From Chloroflexota bacterium (GTDB lineage Bacteria; Chloroflexota; Anaerolineae; Anaerolineales; UBA11579): a DNA stretch of 64,000 nucleotides. Numbering within the stretch: position 1 is the first letter of the stretch; every line of letters begins with the position of its first letter. This document shows positions 18,514-27,742 of the stretch, piece after piece. The translations under genes were made by a program, and so were the position numbers. Under the pieces are notes generated by a model. It was not told the origin of the DNA, ran no database searches, and saw only the letters and a list, made by a program, of their open reading frames with translations. Location: assembly GCA_018662365.1 (NCBI GenBank), contig JABJGH010000065.1, positions 24,154 through 88,153 on the forward strand. The letters are read 5' to 3'.

Positions 18514-18519
18514 ATTATA
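18514..18519 (-). promoter_or_regulatory. -10 element of murJ
   Basis: TATAAT on the minus strand ends 8 nt before the murJ ATG, so the transcript probably starts at or within two bases of the start codon. Confidence 0.45.
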
Positions 18520-18581
18520 AAGGAAAATAACTACCCAAAAGCCTGATATACTGAAAAATAAATTTCCATAGGAGAAACCAA

Positions 18582-19145
18582 ATGAAAAAACGATGTGATT
18601 GGGGAACAGGTGATCCTTTGTATGAAACCTATCATGACCAGGAGTGGGGAGTACCCGAACATGATGACCGAAAACTATTTGAAATGTTGATCTTGGAAGG
18701 AGCCCAAGCTGGACTCAGTTGGATCACGATTTTGAAAAAACGAGAAAACTATAAAAAAGCATTTGATAATTTTGATCCTGCAAAAGTGTCAAAATATGAT
18801 GAAGAAAAAATTCAGGAATTATTAGGAAATCCTGGAATCATTCGCAATAAACTAAAAATTCGAGCTACAATTTCAAATGCCAAGGTTTATTTCGAAATTG
18901 TAGAAGAATTTGGCAGTCTCGATAAGTACCTTTGGTCCTTTGTGGATCATAAACCGATCATCAATCATTTTAAAACGATGGCTGATATTCCTGCGCAAAC
19001 ACCATTGTCAGAAGAATTGAGCAAGGATCTCAAAAAACGTGGGTTCAAATTTGTGGGACCAACCATCTGCTATGCCTTTATGCAGGCAGTTGGCATGGTC
19101 AATGATCATCTGACGGATTGTTTTCGTTATGATAAAGTGACCTAG
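18582..19145 (+). CDS. tag: DNA-3-methyladenine glycosylase I
   Basis: A 187-residue helix-hairpin-helix glycosylase that excises 3-methyladenine from alkylated DNA. The N-terminus RCDWGTGDPLYETYHDQEWG and the C-terminal DHLTDCFRY supply the Cys/His zinc-snap ligands, and LEGAQAGLSW and GPTICYAFMQA are family signatures. An AGGAGA SD precedes the ATG. It is a single gene, divergent from murJ. Confidence 0.93.
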   Translation: MKKRCDWGTGDPLYETYHDQEWGVPEHDDRKLFEMLILEGAQAGLSWITILKKRENYKKAFDNFDPAKVSKYDEEKIQELLGNPGIIRNKLKIRATISNAKVYFEIVEEFGSLDKYLWSFVDHKPIINHFKTMADIPAQTPLSEELSKDLKKRGFKFVGPTICYAFMQAVGMVNDHLTDCFRYDKVT

Positions 19146-19166
19146 CTCCCCCCGAAAATCCGTAAC

Positions 19167-19217
19167 CCTCCTTAAATATTAGATAGCCGGCACGCCATCC
19201 GGCTCTCTGCAAGGAGG
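19167..19217. repeat. Nested inverted repeat of unknown role
   Basis: An outer 7-bp stem CCTCCTT/AAGGAGG encloses an inner 6-bp stem AGCCGG/CCGGCT with an 8-nt loop and an asymmetric internal loop (11 and 6 nt). It lies in the 250-bp gap between tag and the convergent hydrolase. There is no T-run, so it is not a typical terminator. Confidence 0.5.
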
Positions 19218-19395
19218 AGAAGAAGAGTTCTAATTACTTTCTACATCATAATTTTACTATTAAGCTCTTTCTGTTGCTTGACGCTTACCCTACGATTAAC
19301 CTACGCTCCCCCTCCAATTCCTTTACAATATTGAAAGAATCAGTATTTAGACTGCTTTTCAACTATATATATTTATTTGGGAATCTCCCAATATA

Positions 19396-20178
19396 TTAAT
19401 GATGCTTTGATAAGAAATCTGATAGCACCGAATTAAACTCCTCTGGCCTTTCCACTGGAGTGGCATGGCGGGAATCCTTAATTATCTCTAAGCGGGCATT
19501 AGGCAATCGCCTCACGTACGCCTCTTTAGTTTCAATGGAGGAATAATCCTCATCCGCTGCGATCACCAATACAGGGCACTGGATCTCATGCAATTGATCG
19601 ACCACAGACCATCCGATTGCCCCTCGCATTGAAGCCATATAAGCATCTTTATCATTTTCTGCCCACTGCTCCACAAAAATTTTCCGAATTTCTTCTTGTT
19701 CTGGTTTGATAAACAGTCCCTTGCTCAAAATTTCCCCAATTTTCCGCATGCTAAAGAATTTAAAGATCACCAAACGTCTGAAAACAGATATTCGCTCCCC
19801 CAAAGATTTAGGGATCATGTCTGCCCAAGTATTTACAACTGTGAGTGTAGCTACCATTTCAGGAAAATCTACTGCGAATTGGAAAGCGATCCATCCTCCC
19901 ATCGAAATTCCCACGATATGTGCTTGCTTGATCCCCAATTCATTTAACAATCCTGCTAAATCCTTTGCAAACATTGGCACGGAATAAGGACCGGGGGGTT
20001 TCTCAGTTTTTCCATGGCCACGCACATCATAGGTCAACATCCGATAATTTGAGGAAAATTCCGACTGGAATTGCCACCCTTCTGCGCTCGATCCCAGTCC
20101 ATGAATGAACACGAGATCAGGTCCTTCGCCCTTTTGCTGATAATGAATTTCTAGTCCTCCAACTTGTACTTTCGCCAT
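19396..20178 (-). CDS. Alpha/beta-hydrolase
   Basis: A 260-residue alpha/beta-fold hydrolase. The oxyanion region is HGLGSS, the nucleophile is Ser92 in GISMGG, the acid is probably Asp in VIAADEDYSS and the catalytic histidine lies in DSRHATPVE. The pattern resembles 3-oxoadipate enol-lactonase and related esterases, but no neighbouring pathway gene supports a specific substrate. A GGAGGGAGGG purine run serves as SD. It is a single-gene unit. Confidence 0.85.
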   Translation of the reverse strand: MAKVQVGGLEIHYQQKGEGPDLVFIHGLGSSAEGWQFQSEFSSNYRMLTYDVRGHGKTEKPPGPYSVPMFAKDLAGLLNELGIKQAHIVGISMGGWIAFQFAVDFPEMVATLTVVNTWADMIPKSLGERISVFRRLVIFKFFSMRKIGEILSKGLFIKPEQEEIRKIFVEQWAENDKDAYMASMRGAIGWSVVDQLHEIQCPVLVIAADEDYSSIETKEAYVRRLPNARLEIIKDSRHATPVERPEEFNSVLSDFLSKHH

Positions 20179-20293
20179 CCATCCCTCCCTCCACTAATTT
20201 CGTCATCCTTCGTACCCAGTTACCCTTTTAGCTTATCATTTTCAAGATAAAATATAAAGTGGTATTATTCATCGAGCTTTTTTTGGAGTGTAA

Positions 20294-21235
20294 ATGTCAA
20301 AATATAAAATAATGATAAGTGATAGTTTGGATCAGAGTGCTAGAGCAATTCTCGATCATAAAGCTGACGTTGTAGATCGTGCCGGTATTTCAGCGGAGGA
20401 TATTCTAAAAGAAATCGGTGAATATAATGCGCTGATCGTTCGAGGACGAACTAAAGTTACCAAAGAACTACTTTCTGCTGCCTCAGAATTAAAAGTTGTG
20501 GGACGCGCAGGGGTTGGTGTTGATAATATTGATCTGGCTGCCGCAAAAGAAAATGGCATAAAAGTGGTCAATTCACCCACTGCTACCTCCAATGCCGTTG
20601 CAGAACATACTATCGCATTGATGTTGGCTCTTATTCGTAATGTCACCCTTGGAGACTCTGGCATCAAAGCAGGAAATTGGGAGAAGAAAGCGCTGCAAGG
20701 TATTGAGCTTTCGGGCAAAACATTAGGGATTATCGGCATGGGGAGAATTGGTGCTCGGGTTGCAGAAATTGCAAAAATATTCAATATGCAGATCATTGGT
20801 TACGACCCATTCTTATCAGATGAAATAATTTCAGAGAGAAATGCAAAACCAACGGAAATGGATCAACTTTTTGAGCAATCCGATTTAATCAGTCTTCATC
20901 TCCCTCTCACAAAGGATACTGAGAATCTCCTCAATGACACCACTTTTGAAAAAATGAAGAAGGGCGTTCGTCTTATTTGCGCCGCCCGGGGTGGCATTAT
21001 TAACGAGAACGCTCTGGTCAACGCACTAAATTCAGGAAAAGTTGCTGGTGCAGCATTAGATGTATTTGAAAATGAACCTCCGGGGCTAACCGATCTAGTA
21101 ACCCATAAGAATGTGGTTGCCACTCCTCATATAGGTGCTCAGACGGCTGAAGCTCAGGTAAGGGCAGCTAAAGATATTGCAGAAGAAATTCTTAATGCCC
21201 TCGAAGATAAGCCTCTTCGTTGGCAAATTGTGTAA
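20294..21235 (+). CDS. serA: D-3-phosphoglycerate dehydrogenase (short form)
   Basis: A 313-residue NAD-dependent 2-hydroxyacid dehydrogenase. GRAGVGVDNIDL, the Rossmann motif GMGRIG (149-154) and the catalytic triad Arg232 (ARGGIIN), Glu261 (FENEPP) and His279 (TPHIG) match SerA, which starts serine biosynthesis. There is no ACT or ASB regulatory domain, so the enzyme is the short type III form and probably not inhibited by serine through ACT. Another hydroxyacid dehydrogenase of the family is possible. TTGGAG provides the SD. Confidence 0.82.
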   Translation: MSKYKIMISDSLDQSARAILDHKADVVDRAGISAEDILKEIGEYNALIVRGRTKVTKELLSAASELKVVGRAGVGVDNIDLAAAKENGIKVVNSPTATSNAVAEHTIALMLALIRNVTLGDSGIKAGNWEKKALQGIELSGKTLGIIGMGRIGARVAEIAKIFNMQIIGYDPFLSDEIISERNAKPTEMDQLFEQSDLISLHLPLTKDTENLLNDTTFEKMKKGVRLICAARGGIINENALVNALNSGKVAGAALDVFENEPPGLTDLVTHKNVVATPHIGAQTAEAQVRAAKDIAEEILNALEDKPLRWQIV

Positions 21236-21283
21236 TACAGAAACAATTAAAATCAATAATTGCTCAAAAGGAAGGAAAAAGAA

Positions 21284-22786
21284 ATGAAAGAGAAATTAGA
21301 AAAACTCAAATCCATATTAGCTGAAACACAAGATCTGGGTTTTGCAGGGGCTGTTTTAAGTTGGGATCAAGAAACATATATGCCCAATGGCGGTGCAGAA
21401 GCTCGAGGTCATATTTTAGGCACATTAGGAAAAATTGCTCATCAAAAATTCACGTCTGATGAAGTTGGAAAGCTATTAGAAGATTTGGAATCGGAAACTG
21501 CCGACCTTGACCCAGATTCAGATGACGCAAGATTAATCAAAGTAACAAAACGAGAATTTGAAAAAAATACAAAAGTCCCAGGGGATATGATCGTTGAAAA
21601 AGCTAATCTGACTACGGCTAGCAACATGGCCTGGAGAGAAGCACGAGAGAATAATGATTTCTCACTATTTGCCCCCCATCTAGAAAAACTATTGGACTGG
21701 AATAAAAGGTATGTAGAACTCTTTGGCCCATACGATCATATTTATGATCCCCTCCTCGATGATTATGAACCAAACATGAAAACTGCTGAAGTGAAGGCTA
21801 TTTTTGATATTGTGAGGCCAAAACAGGTTGAAATCATTGAAGCGATCGCTGCAAAACCAGAAATTGACGATTCAGTACTTCATCAAAAATACCCCATCGA
21901 TGCGCAAACTGCAATGGGCAATGAAATTATTACTGCAATTGGCTATGATTTTAACCGTGGCCGAATGGATACAACGCATCATCCATTTTCCACAACCTTC
22001 GGTTATGGCGACAATCGAATTACTGTCAGATATGAAGAGGATTTCTTCAACCCATTTCTCTTTGCTGCCATGCATGAGGCCGGACACGCCATGTACGAAC
22101 AAGGAGTATCCAAAGATCTCGAACGAACTCCTTTATTTGGGGGCACCTCATTAGCGATACATGAGTCCCAATCTCGGTTATGGGAAAACATGGTTGGGCG
22201 ATCCAAACCATTCTGGGATTGGTATTATCCCAAACTTCAGGAACGGTTTCCAAACCAATTAGAAAATTCTGATGTGAATAGTTTTTATAAAGCGATTAAC
22301 AAAGTTGAGCCATCCTATATTCGCGTAGAAGCAGATGAAGCAACCTATAACCTTCACATCATGTTGAGGATGGAACTTGAGATCGATATGATGGAAGGGA
22401 AAATTGACATCAAAGATTTGCCCGATGCGTGGAATAGCAGATTCGAAGAATATTTAGGTATCGTGCCTGATAATGATGCTAACGGTGTACTCCAAGACGT
22501 CCACTGGTCCTTTGGTCTTTATGGTTATTTCTCTACATATGCACTAGGAAATCTAGTTTCAGCTCAATTATGGAATAGGATGCTAAAAGATCACCCCAAT
22601 GTTGAAGAAGAAATTCGGGCGGGAAATTTCACAAGTATCTTTAATTGGATGAGTGAAAAGGTATATCGTCATGGGGCCAAATTTGATCCCCAAGAATTAG
22701 TCAAGTCCATCACTGGAAGCAATATCGACGGTGATGCCTATATTCAATATCTCCACAAAAAATTTGGAGATATATACGAACTCTAA
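21284..22786 (+). CDS. M32 family metallocarboxypeptidase (thermostable carboxypeptidase Taq type)
   Basis: A 500-residue carboxypeptidase that removes C-terminal residues from peptides. The zinc site HEAGH is at 264-268 and the M32-specific HESQSR follows. The ORF track starts at a TTG eight codons upstream; I chose the ATG at 21284, which has GGAAGG at SD distance. It lies 48 bp after serA on the same strand and ends at a strong terminator. Confidence 0.92.
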   Translation: MKEKLEKLKSILAETQDLGFAGAVLSWDQETYMPNGGAEARGHILGTLGKIAHQKFTSDEVGKLLEDLESETADLDPDSDDARLIKVTKREFEKNTKVPGDMIVEKANLTTASNMAWREARENNDFSLFAPHLEKLLDWNKRYVELFGPYDHIYDPLLDDYEPNMKTAEVKAIFDIVRPKQVEIIEAIAAKPEIDDSVLHQKYPIDAQTAMGNEIITAIGYDFNRGRMDTTHHPFSTTFGYGDNRITVRYEEDFFNPFLFAAMHEAGHAMYEQGVSKDLERTPLFGGTSLAIHESQSRLWENMVGRSKPFWDWYYPKLQERFPNQLENSDVNSFYKAINKVEPSYIRVEADEATYNLHIMLRMELEIDMMEGKIDIKDLPDAWNSRFEEYLGIVPDNDANGVLQDVHWSFGLYGYFSTYALGNLVSAQLWNRMLKDHPNVEEEIRAGNFTSIFNWMSEKVYRHGAKFDPQELVKSITGSNIDGDAYIQYLHKKFGDIYEL

Positions 22787-22800
22787 TTATCAAGATTTTA

Positions 22801-22837
22801 AAAGACCTGGTTAAAAAAAAGACAGGTCTTTTTTTAT
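22801..22837 (+). terminator. Intrinsic terminator after the M32 carboxypeptidase
   Basis: AAAGACCTG pairs with CAGGTCTTT, followed by a long T-run (TTTTTTATTT). It lies 15 bp after the stop codon. Confidence 0.9.
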
Positions 22838-23009
22838 TTAATATATTTACCGTTGTGACATTTGCCACTTGCTTTTTTTATCAAAATTGTTCAAAATAGA
22901 GATACAAGACAAACATACAGCACCAACTCCATCATTATTTTTCATCGTTGCCTACAATATCTTCCACCATCGCCGGGGGTCCAAATCAGCAGATATTCTG
23001 AGGTGGCAT

Positions 23010-25385
23010 ATGAAAAAGAATTCCCTTTTTATTTTTATATTCATTTTTTTGATGATCTCCAGCTGCAACTTGGTTCCAAGTAGCTACCAGATCGAAACAA
23101 CCTCCGAATTAGGCCAGGAGACATTGTCCCGTGTAGATGATTTAAACGCGATGCTAGACCGCGGTGTAGAGATTGGTCCTGAAACTCGAGCAACAATTGA
23201 TGCGTTAAACACCACGATCAGCGAGGGACTCAAACTAGGATTCACCGATTCTACTCTCTCGAGAGTAGATCAGTTATTAACAATGATTGAAGATGGCGTT
23301 GGCATCAAAGTGGGCTTAGATCCTGAAACAAATGCCACAGTAAATGGTTTAATCGAAACCTTAAACGATGCCCCTTCTCAATGGGAAGGTACAGCCAACC
23401 AGATCATCCACACCTTAGAAGAATCAACCTCCAATGTCGCTAAGACCATGGCCAATGAAATTGAGGATCTTATGGATCAAGCACGAATTGATACTCAACA
23501 AATCACGGCTACGGTTGGGGTCGAATTTCGTTGTAATGTGGATTTTTTGAGCACAAGAGCTGGGGATACGGTTGATGCCTTTATTGGTCGTTCGATTGTG
23601 GGAAAACTCTACAGTATCGTTTCAGGAGAAGAACCCGAATTAAATCCAATTCCAGATCCATGGGTATGTCAGATCATCCCAGATCAAATTGATTTGGCAC
23701 AAAATGGAGCCCAGGTCATTTTTGAATTAGCGGTGATTAAACTCAGCGGGTACGATTATGTCGATGAGAATTTACCGACTGCCAAGATCGTTGATGAAGC
23801 TGGCATAGCTGTCCCAACGGTTCCCTTATACCCCTTCCTAAGCAGTCCCTACCAAATTCAACTAAACCTTCAGGGATTGGATTTTAGCGCGATACCGCCC
23901 CGCTCAAGGATTCTATTTGATTGGCCTTCCTCGGGGGCAAGTTTTGCACTTTCGATTGTTTTCCCAGACGAAGAGATTCTCCCCACCGAGACTCCCACCG
24001 CAACAATCACAATCACTTCTCCCAGTGTAGATATTTTAAAAGGACCGGGTATATTTTATAAAGTGCTCGGTCGAGCAGAATCTGGAGCGATCTATGAAGT
24101 TTTAGGCCAAAATGGCTCAGGAGATTGGTGGCAAATTGATTACGATGGCAGTGAAGCATGGGTCCAAAATTCTGCAGGAGTTCGAAACGAGCTTAGTGCC
24201 CCAGTAGTTTCTATCCCCCTTCCTCCACCTACAGCAGATTTTGTGATGACCCCCTCTGCTGGTGAAGCTCCTTTAACTGTAGAGTTCACAAATTCTTCCT
24301 CCGACGGATACCAATGGGCATGGGATTTTGGAGATGGTATTGTTGCTTATGAGCCCAATCCAACACATACTTTTACTGGAGAAGGCACATATAACGTTTC
24401 TTTAAGAGTAGATAGCCAATTGGGATATGGCATTGTGAATAAAACGATTGAAGTGGAACCAGCACCAATCGTTCTAATTCCCTTTCAACCGATCATTGTA
24501 TATCCCTTCTTTCCAAACACCCCCACACCATCCTTCGGCTCAAAAACTTTCTTGTTTAGAAATTTCACCCAATTACCAAATAATGCGCATCACGACACCG
24601 GAATTTTAACGAGTGGCTATGATTGCGGAATTGTAGGACTCTCTGCAACGAGTGGCGATATCCACGAAAGTGGCGCGGATGACATCTTGGTTACAAGACT
24701 GACCCAGGAATTTGGTACTTGGTGGATCCACGCAAATTTCCATACGCATAATAATCATGAAAGGTGGGATATCGCGGTTATGTGCGTATCAAAATTGCAA
24801 AGTTCTACTTACAATTTATATTCGGGAATTCGTGTCAATCCTTCCGCTAGAGAAACGATCGACCTTGAAGATCTAAATATCCCTGAAAACAGTTATTGCG
24901 GAATTGCGGGAATGGGAGCATACAATGGCGATATTCGTGAAGGAGGTACCGCCCCCTATATTTTGAAGGCCTATTTAGAAAAGAGTCTTTCTACAGGAAA
25001 TTGGGAATTAACTGCGAACTTTTATACTCATAACACCGAGGAAGTTTGGGATATTGATATTTTATGTATTTATGACAACCCAAACGTGCTCAACCATTTT
25101 TCCCTTACCCATTTAAGCAATAACGGACATCGTGATACCGGGGTAAGTAGCTCTGAATATGCCTGCGGCGTGATGGGCATGTATGCTTATAACGGAGATA
25201 TCCAAGAAAATGATGCTGGGACTATTCTCCAAGCTTACACCTATGTGGGAGCCAATGGCAATTGGTTTGTGAAAACCGACTTTAGAACACATGGCACTCA
25301 TGAAGAGTGGAATGTAAACATGCTCTGTGTAAAAAATTATTCAACCACAATTGTTGGTAATTGGGGACAGGGGTGGGCCCCTTAA
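23010..25385 (+). CDS. Lipoprotein with SH3b, PKD and three C-terminal repeats of an unrecognised domain
   Basis: The true start is the ATG at 23010 (SD GAGGTGG), 47 codons after the ORF-track start. It gives 791 residues with a lipobox (MISSC, Cys19). A helical N-terminal region of degenerate repeats (ETLSRVDDLN, STLSRVDQLL) is followed by an SH3b-like module at about 335-393 and a PKD domain at about 405-483 (WAWDFGDG). Three related units of about 85 residues follow, near 511-595, 600-688 and 692-777. Each has CG-[IV]-x-G, GDI-x-E, F-x-TH and W-[DN]-[IV]...C-[VI]. The two cysteines per unit could form a disulfide. It is probably a surface-anchored binding protein. Confidence 0.75.
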   Translation: MKKNSLFIFIFIFLMISSCNLVPSSYQIETTSELGQETLSRVDDLNAMLDRGVEIGPETRATIDALNTTISEGLKLGFTDSTLSRVDQLLTMIEDGVGIKVGLDPETNATVNGLIETLNDAPSQWEGTANQIIHTLEESTSNVAKTMANEIEDLMDQARIDTQQITATVGVEFRCNVDFLSTRAGDTVDAFIGRSIVGKLYSIVSGEEPELNPIPDPWVCQIIPDQIDLAQNGAQVIFELAVIKLSGYDYVDENLPTAKIVDEAGIAVPTVPLYPFLSSPYQIQLNLQGLDFSAIPPRSRILFDWPSSGASFALSIVFPDEEILPTETPTATITITSPSVDILKGPGIFYKVLGRAESGAIYEVLGQNGSGDWWQIDYDGSEAWVQNSAGVRNELSAPVVSIPLPPPTADFVMTPSAGEAPLTVEFTNSSSDGYQWAWDFGDGIVAYEPNPTHTFTGEGTYNVSLRVDSQLGYGIVNKTIEVEPAPIVLIPFQPIIVYPFFPNTPTPSFGSKTFLFRNFTQLPNNAHHDTGILTSGYDCGIVGLSATSGDIHESGADDILVTRLTQEFGTWWIHANFHTHNNHERWDIAVMCVSKLQSSTYNLYSGIRVNPSARETIDLEDLNIPENSYCGIAGMGAYNGDIREGGTAPYILKAYLEKSLSTGNWELTANFYTHNTEEVWDIDILCIYDNPNVLNHFSLTHLSNNGHRDTGVSSSEYACGVMGMYAYNGDIQENDAGTILQAYTYVGANGNWFVKTDFRTHGTHEEWNVNMLCVKNYSTTIVGNWGQGWAP

Positions 25386-25399
25386 AAAAGGAGAAGAGA

Positions 25400-25561
25400 A
25401 TGAAGAATATTAAACCTAATTCGATTTGGTTATTGATTGCGATTGCCTTTCTATCGTCATTATTGGCTGGCTGTGGTGCATCTGATGTCAATCCATTATG
25501 CTCCACTTGTCCGATTGCCCCCCTACTTGCAATTGGCTTATTTATTATTTCAAAAAGATAA
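25400..25561 (+). CDS. Small lipoprotein or membrane peptide, 53 residues
   Basis: An ATG at 25400 with a GGAG SD lies 14 bp after the large lipoprotein gene, so the two are probably cotranscribed. The peptide has a hydrophobic segment ending in a lipobox (LLAGC), a short Cys-containing loop (NPLCSTCPIAP) and a second hydrophobic stretch ending in SKR. I recognise no family. The ORF-track start 13 codons upstream overlaps the preceding gene. Confidence 0.55.
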   Translation: MKNIKPNSIWLLIAIAFLSSLLAGCGASDVNPLCSTCPIAPLLAIGLFIISKR

Positions 25562-25630
25562 TTAATTATAGATAATACATAACAGTATTTCAAAAAATAG
25601 TCTATTTCTATTTAAGTATAAATAATAAAA

Positions 25631-25659
25631 TTGACAGCTGCTTATCTATGAAAGAAAAT
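25631..25659 (+). promoter_or_regulatory. Possible promoter of the 25765 lipoprotein
   Basis: A perfect -35 TTGACA is followed after 17 nt by GAAAAT, a 4/6 -10 match. A second candidate, TGGTAAAAT (extended -10), lies at 25688-25696. Confidence 0.35.
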
Positions 25660-25764
25660 AATCTCTCTCCTTTCGTATTTTGCACTATGGTAAAATGCGC
25701 TGATTCGGGAGAATAAATAATTAGCCCGAATAATTCTCTAAAGTAGATAGGCAAGTCACACTGA

Positions 25765-26739
25765 ATGAATACCAAAATTCAACAATTTCCAATATTACTA
25801 TTTTTTCTTATTTTTCCAATTTTTTGCCTATCTTCATGCAATTCATCAATTACGGAAAATTTTAAAACTCCTGCCCCATCCATAAGTAAAACCAATCCCC
25901 CTTCTAATACCCTAAATACAAATAATAATTCTGAGTCAATTGATATCAAGGAAACGGAGGGTGCTTTATCCAACAATCAGGCTTCTAATTCCCAAGAACC
26001 TCCTCCAAATTTTGAGGAAACCCAAGAATCAATCGAAAACAATCCATTTCTCACAATTCCAGAAAATTTTAATTTTCCTCTCTCGACAATCACAATATTT
26101 AATCCGGGAGATTTATCCCGGGTCACCTCCCCCTTCAAAGTTGTTGCAGAAATTCCCAAATCTCTTGAAAATAGGGCTTTTGTAGAACTTTTTGGAGAAG
26201 ACGGTCGATTGCTGGATAGAGAAATTATATATAATTTTGGATTGAGCGGTTTTTATGATTTAACAATATCCGCTGAAATGGAATTTGAAACAATAACTCT
26301 TGCCGAAACAGGATTATTAAAAATTACCCTACTGGATGATTTTGGAAATCCACTTTCTATTAGTTCAGTGCATTTGATTTTACTTAGGGAAGGAAATTCG
26401 GAAATTGCGGGATATGGAGATTTAAGAGAAAACTTGATCATTGAACGACCTCAGGAGGATTTTGAGGCAGAAAACGGGAATATTTTTGTGTCGGGGTATG
26501 TGCGGGCACAAGACCTGGGAAGTCTAAAGATCAAGATCGTGAATGAAAATGGAGAAACTTTGCGGGAAACTGAGGGGGTTCTTTTGGAAACGAAAAATAG
26601 TGCCTATTCTCTATTCTTAGGGTCATTAGAATATTTTGTGGCTTCTCCTCTGGATGTGCAATTGGTCGTTGAAGCAATGGGTGAAAAAATCCCGGAAATA
26701 ACTTCCCTTAGCTCTCGCCGTATCACTTTGGAACCCTGA
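25765..26739 (+). CDS. Lipoprotein with two Ig-like (Gmad2-like) domains
   Basis: A 324-residue predicted lipoprotein: hydrophobic signal, lipobox CLSSC at about residue 25, a Ser/Thr/Asn/Pro-rich linker to about 95, then two beta-rich modules. The first (about 105-215, ITIFNPGDLSRVTSPFKV) resembles the Gmad2 immunoglobulin-like fold of spore-germination and other secreted proteins. The second (about 225-320) is similar in length. No catalytic motif is seen. It converges with the TyrA-like gene 15 bp downstream. Confidence 0.65.
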   Translation: MNTKIQQFPILLFFLIFPIFCLSSCNSSITENFKTPAPSISKTNPPSNTLNTNNNSESIDIKETEGALSNNQASNSQEPPPNFEETQESIENNPFLTIPENFNFPLSTITIFNPGDLSRVTSPFKVVAEIPKSLENRAFVELFGEDGRLLDREIIYNFGLSGFYDLTISAEMEFETITLAETGLLKITLLDDFGNPLSISSVHLILLREGNSEIAGYGDLRENLIIERPQEDFEAENGNIFVSGYVRAQDLGSLKIKIVNENGETLRETEGVLLETKNSAYSLFLGSLEYFVASPLDVQLVVEAMGEKIPEITSLSSRRITLEP

Positions 26740-26754
26740 TAGCGCAAAATTCTA

Positions 26755-27735
26755 TTACTTTTTAGATTTCCTTCCAAACATATTCCCAGCCCAATTTCTC
26801 CGCGAATCCCCTAAATCAATGTGGGGAGAATTTTCTCCCGTCCAATTTGCCGATATCCTTTCCCCCATCCATTTCATTCGTCCCTTCCTAGCTTTTTCCA
26901 GGTTTTCCTTTACGGTTTCAATTGATCCTTGAGAAATTTCATCCCGTAATTTTTGCATTTCCATGATGAACTCATCCATCACCCGAACCATATTTTCTTT
27001 ATTCAGAACCGCAGCTTTTGCCAGAGACCCAGGAGAATCTTGATTTTCTATCAAGCTACTAGCTACCGCAAATGGTCTTCCCGCAAATTTTCTCCCTTCC
27101 TTCCAACTTCCTCTGGAGGTATTTGCAAGTATTAGTTCCGCGGAAATCAATTGAGGCATAATGTGGACTGCAGCCATTATTCCATCAATTTCGACACCAT
27201 CAGCAAATAATATGTGCGCATTTAACATTTCAGCTAATTCTGCAGATGTTTTAATTGCGTCAGACGAAGCCCGTTGGCTTGGATTAATTGCAAATGTCCC
27301 CCCCTGAAATAGGTTTTCAGAAGCAGCATCAAATCCGCTTTCTAATTTTTCGATATGTGAAGGAGAGATCATGGGAGTAAATCCTACATAATTTACTTTT
27401 TCTGAAAAATAATTTTCAGCCCACTTTAAACTTGCTTCTCTCACAGGAGATGTATCTAAAACGACTGCATTTTCCTTTACCTTATCTCCAATCGTGCTCA
27501 TAATTCCTTCCACTTCTTCAAGCGTTAAGGACAAAACAATGATATCGGCTCCCTCCACTGCCTTGAATATATTATTTTCTGCTTCATCAATTGCAGAAAT
27601 CTTCTTGGCAAATTTTGGTAAACGTCCATCAGGATCAAACCCTACTCGTTGAAATTGAGCAGAATGTCCTGCAAGCCCCAGCCCGATAGATGTCCCAATC
27701 TGTCCTAAACCAAGAATAGCGATTTTTGTCTTCAT
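26755..27735 (-). CDS. Prephenate dehydrogenase-like NAD(P)-binding protein lacking the usual catalytic histidine
   Basis: A 326-residue TyrA-like protein with an N-terminal Rossmann motif GLGQIG (9-14) and an all-helical C-terminal half. In TyrA enzymes the substrate loop contains the HP of a G-x-HPM motif; here residues 118-122 read GFTPM, with Thr in place of His. The C-terminus has an unusual basic extension (RRNWAGNMFGRKSKK). The Rossmann fold is secure, but prephenate as substrate is doubtful. It is the last gene of an operon with an HD protein and an M50 protease. Confidence 0.65.
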   Translation of the reverse strand: MKTKIAILGLGQIGTSIGLGLAGHSAQFQRVGFDPDGRLPKFAKKISAIDEAENNIFKAVEGADIIVLSLTLEEVEGIMSTIGDKVKENAVVLDTSPVREASLKWAENYFSEKVNYVGFTPMISPSHIEKLESGFDAASENLFQGGTFAINPSQRASSDAIKTSAELAEMLNAHILFADGVEIDGIMAAVHIMPQLISAELILANTSRGSWKEGRKFAGRPFAVASSLIENQDSPGSLAKAAVLNKENMVRVMDEFIMEMQKLRDEISQGSIETVKENLEKARKGRMKWMGERISANWTGENSPHIDLGDSRRNWAGNMFGRKSKK

Positions 27736-27742
27736 GAATTCC

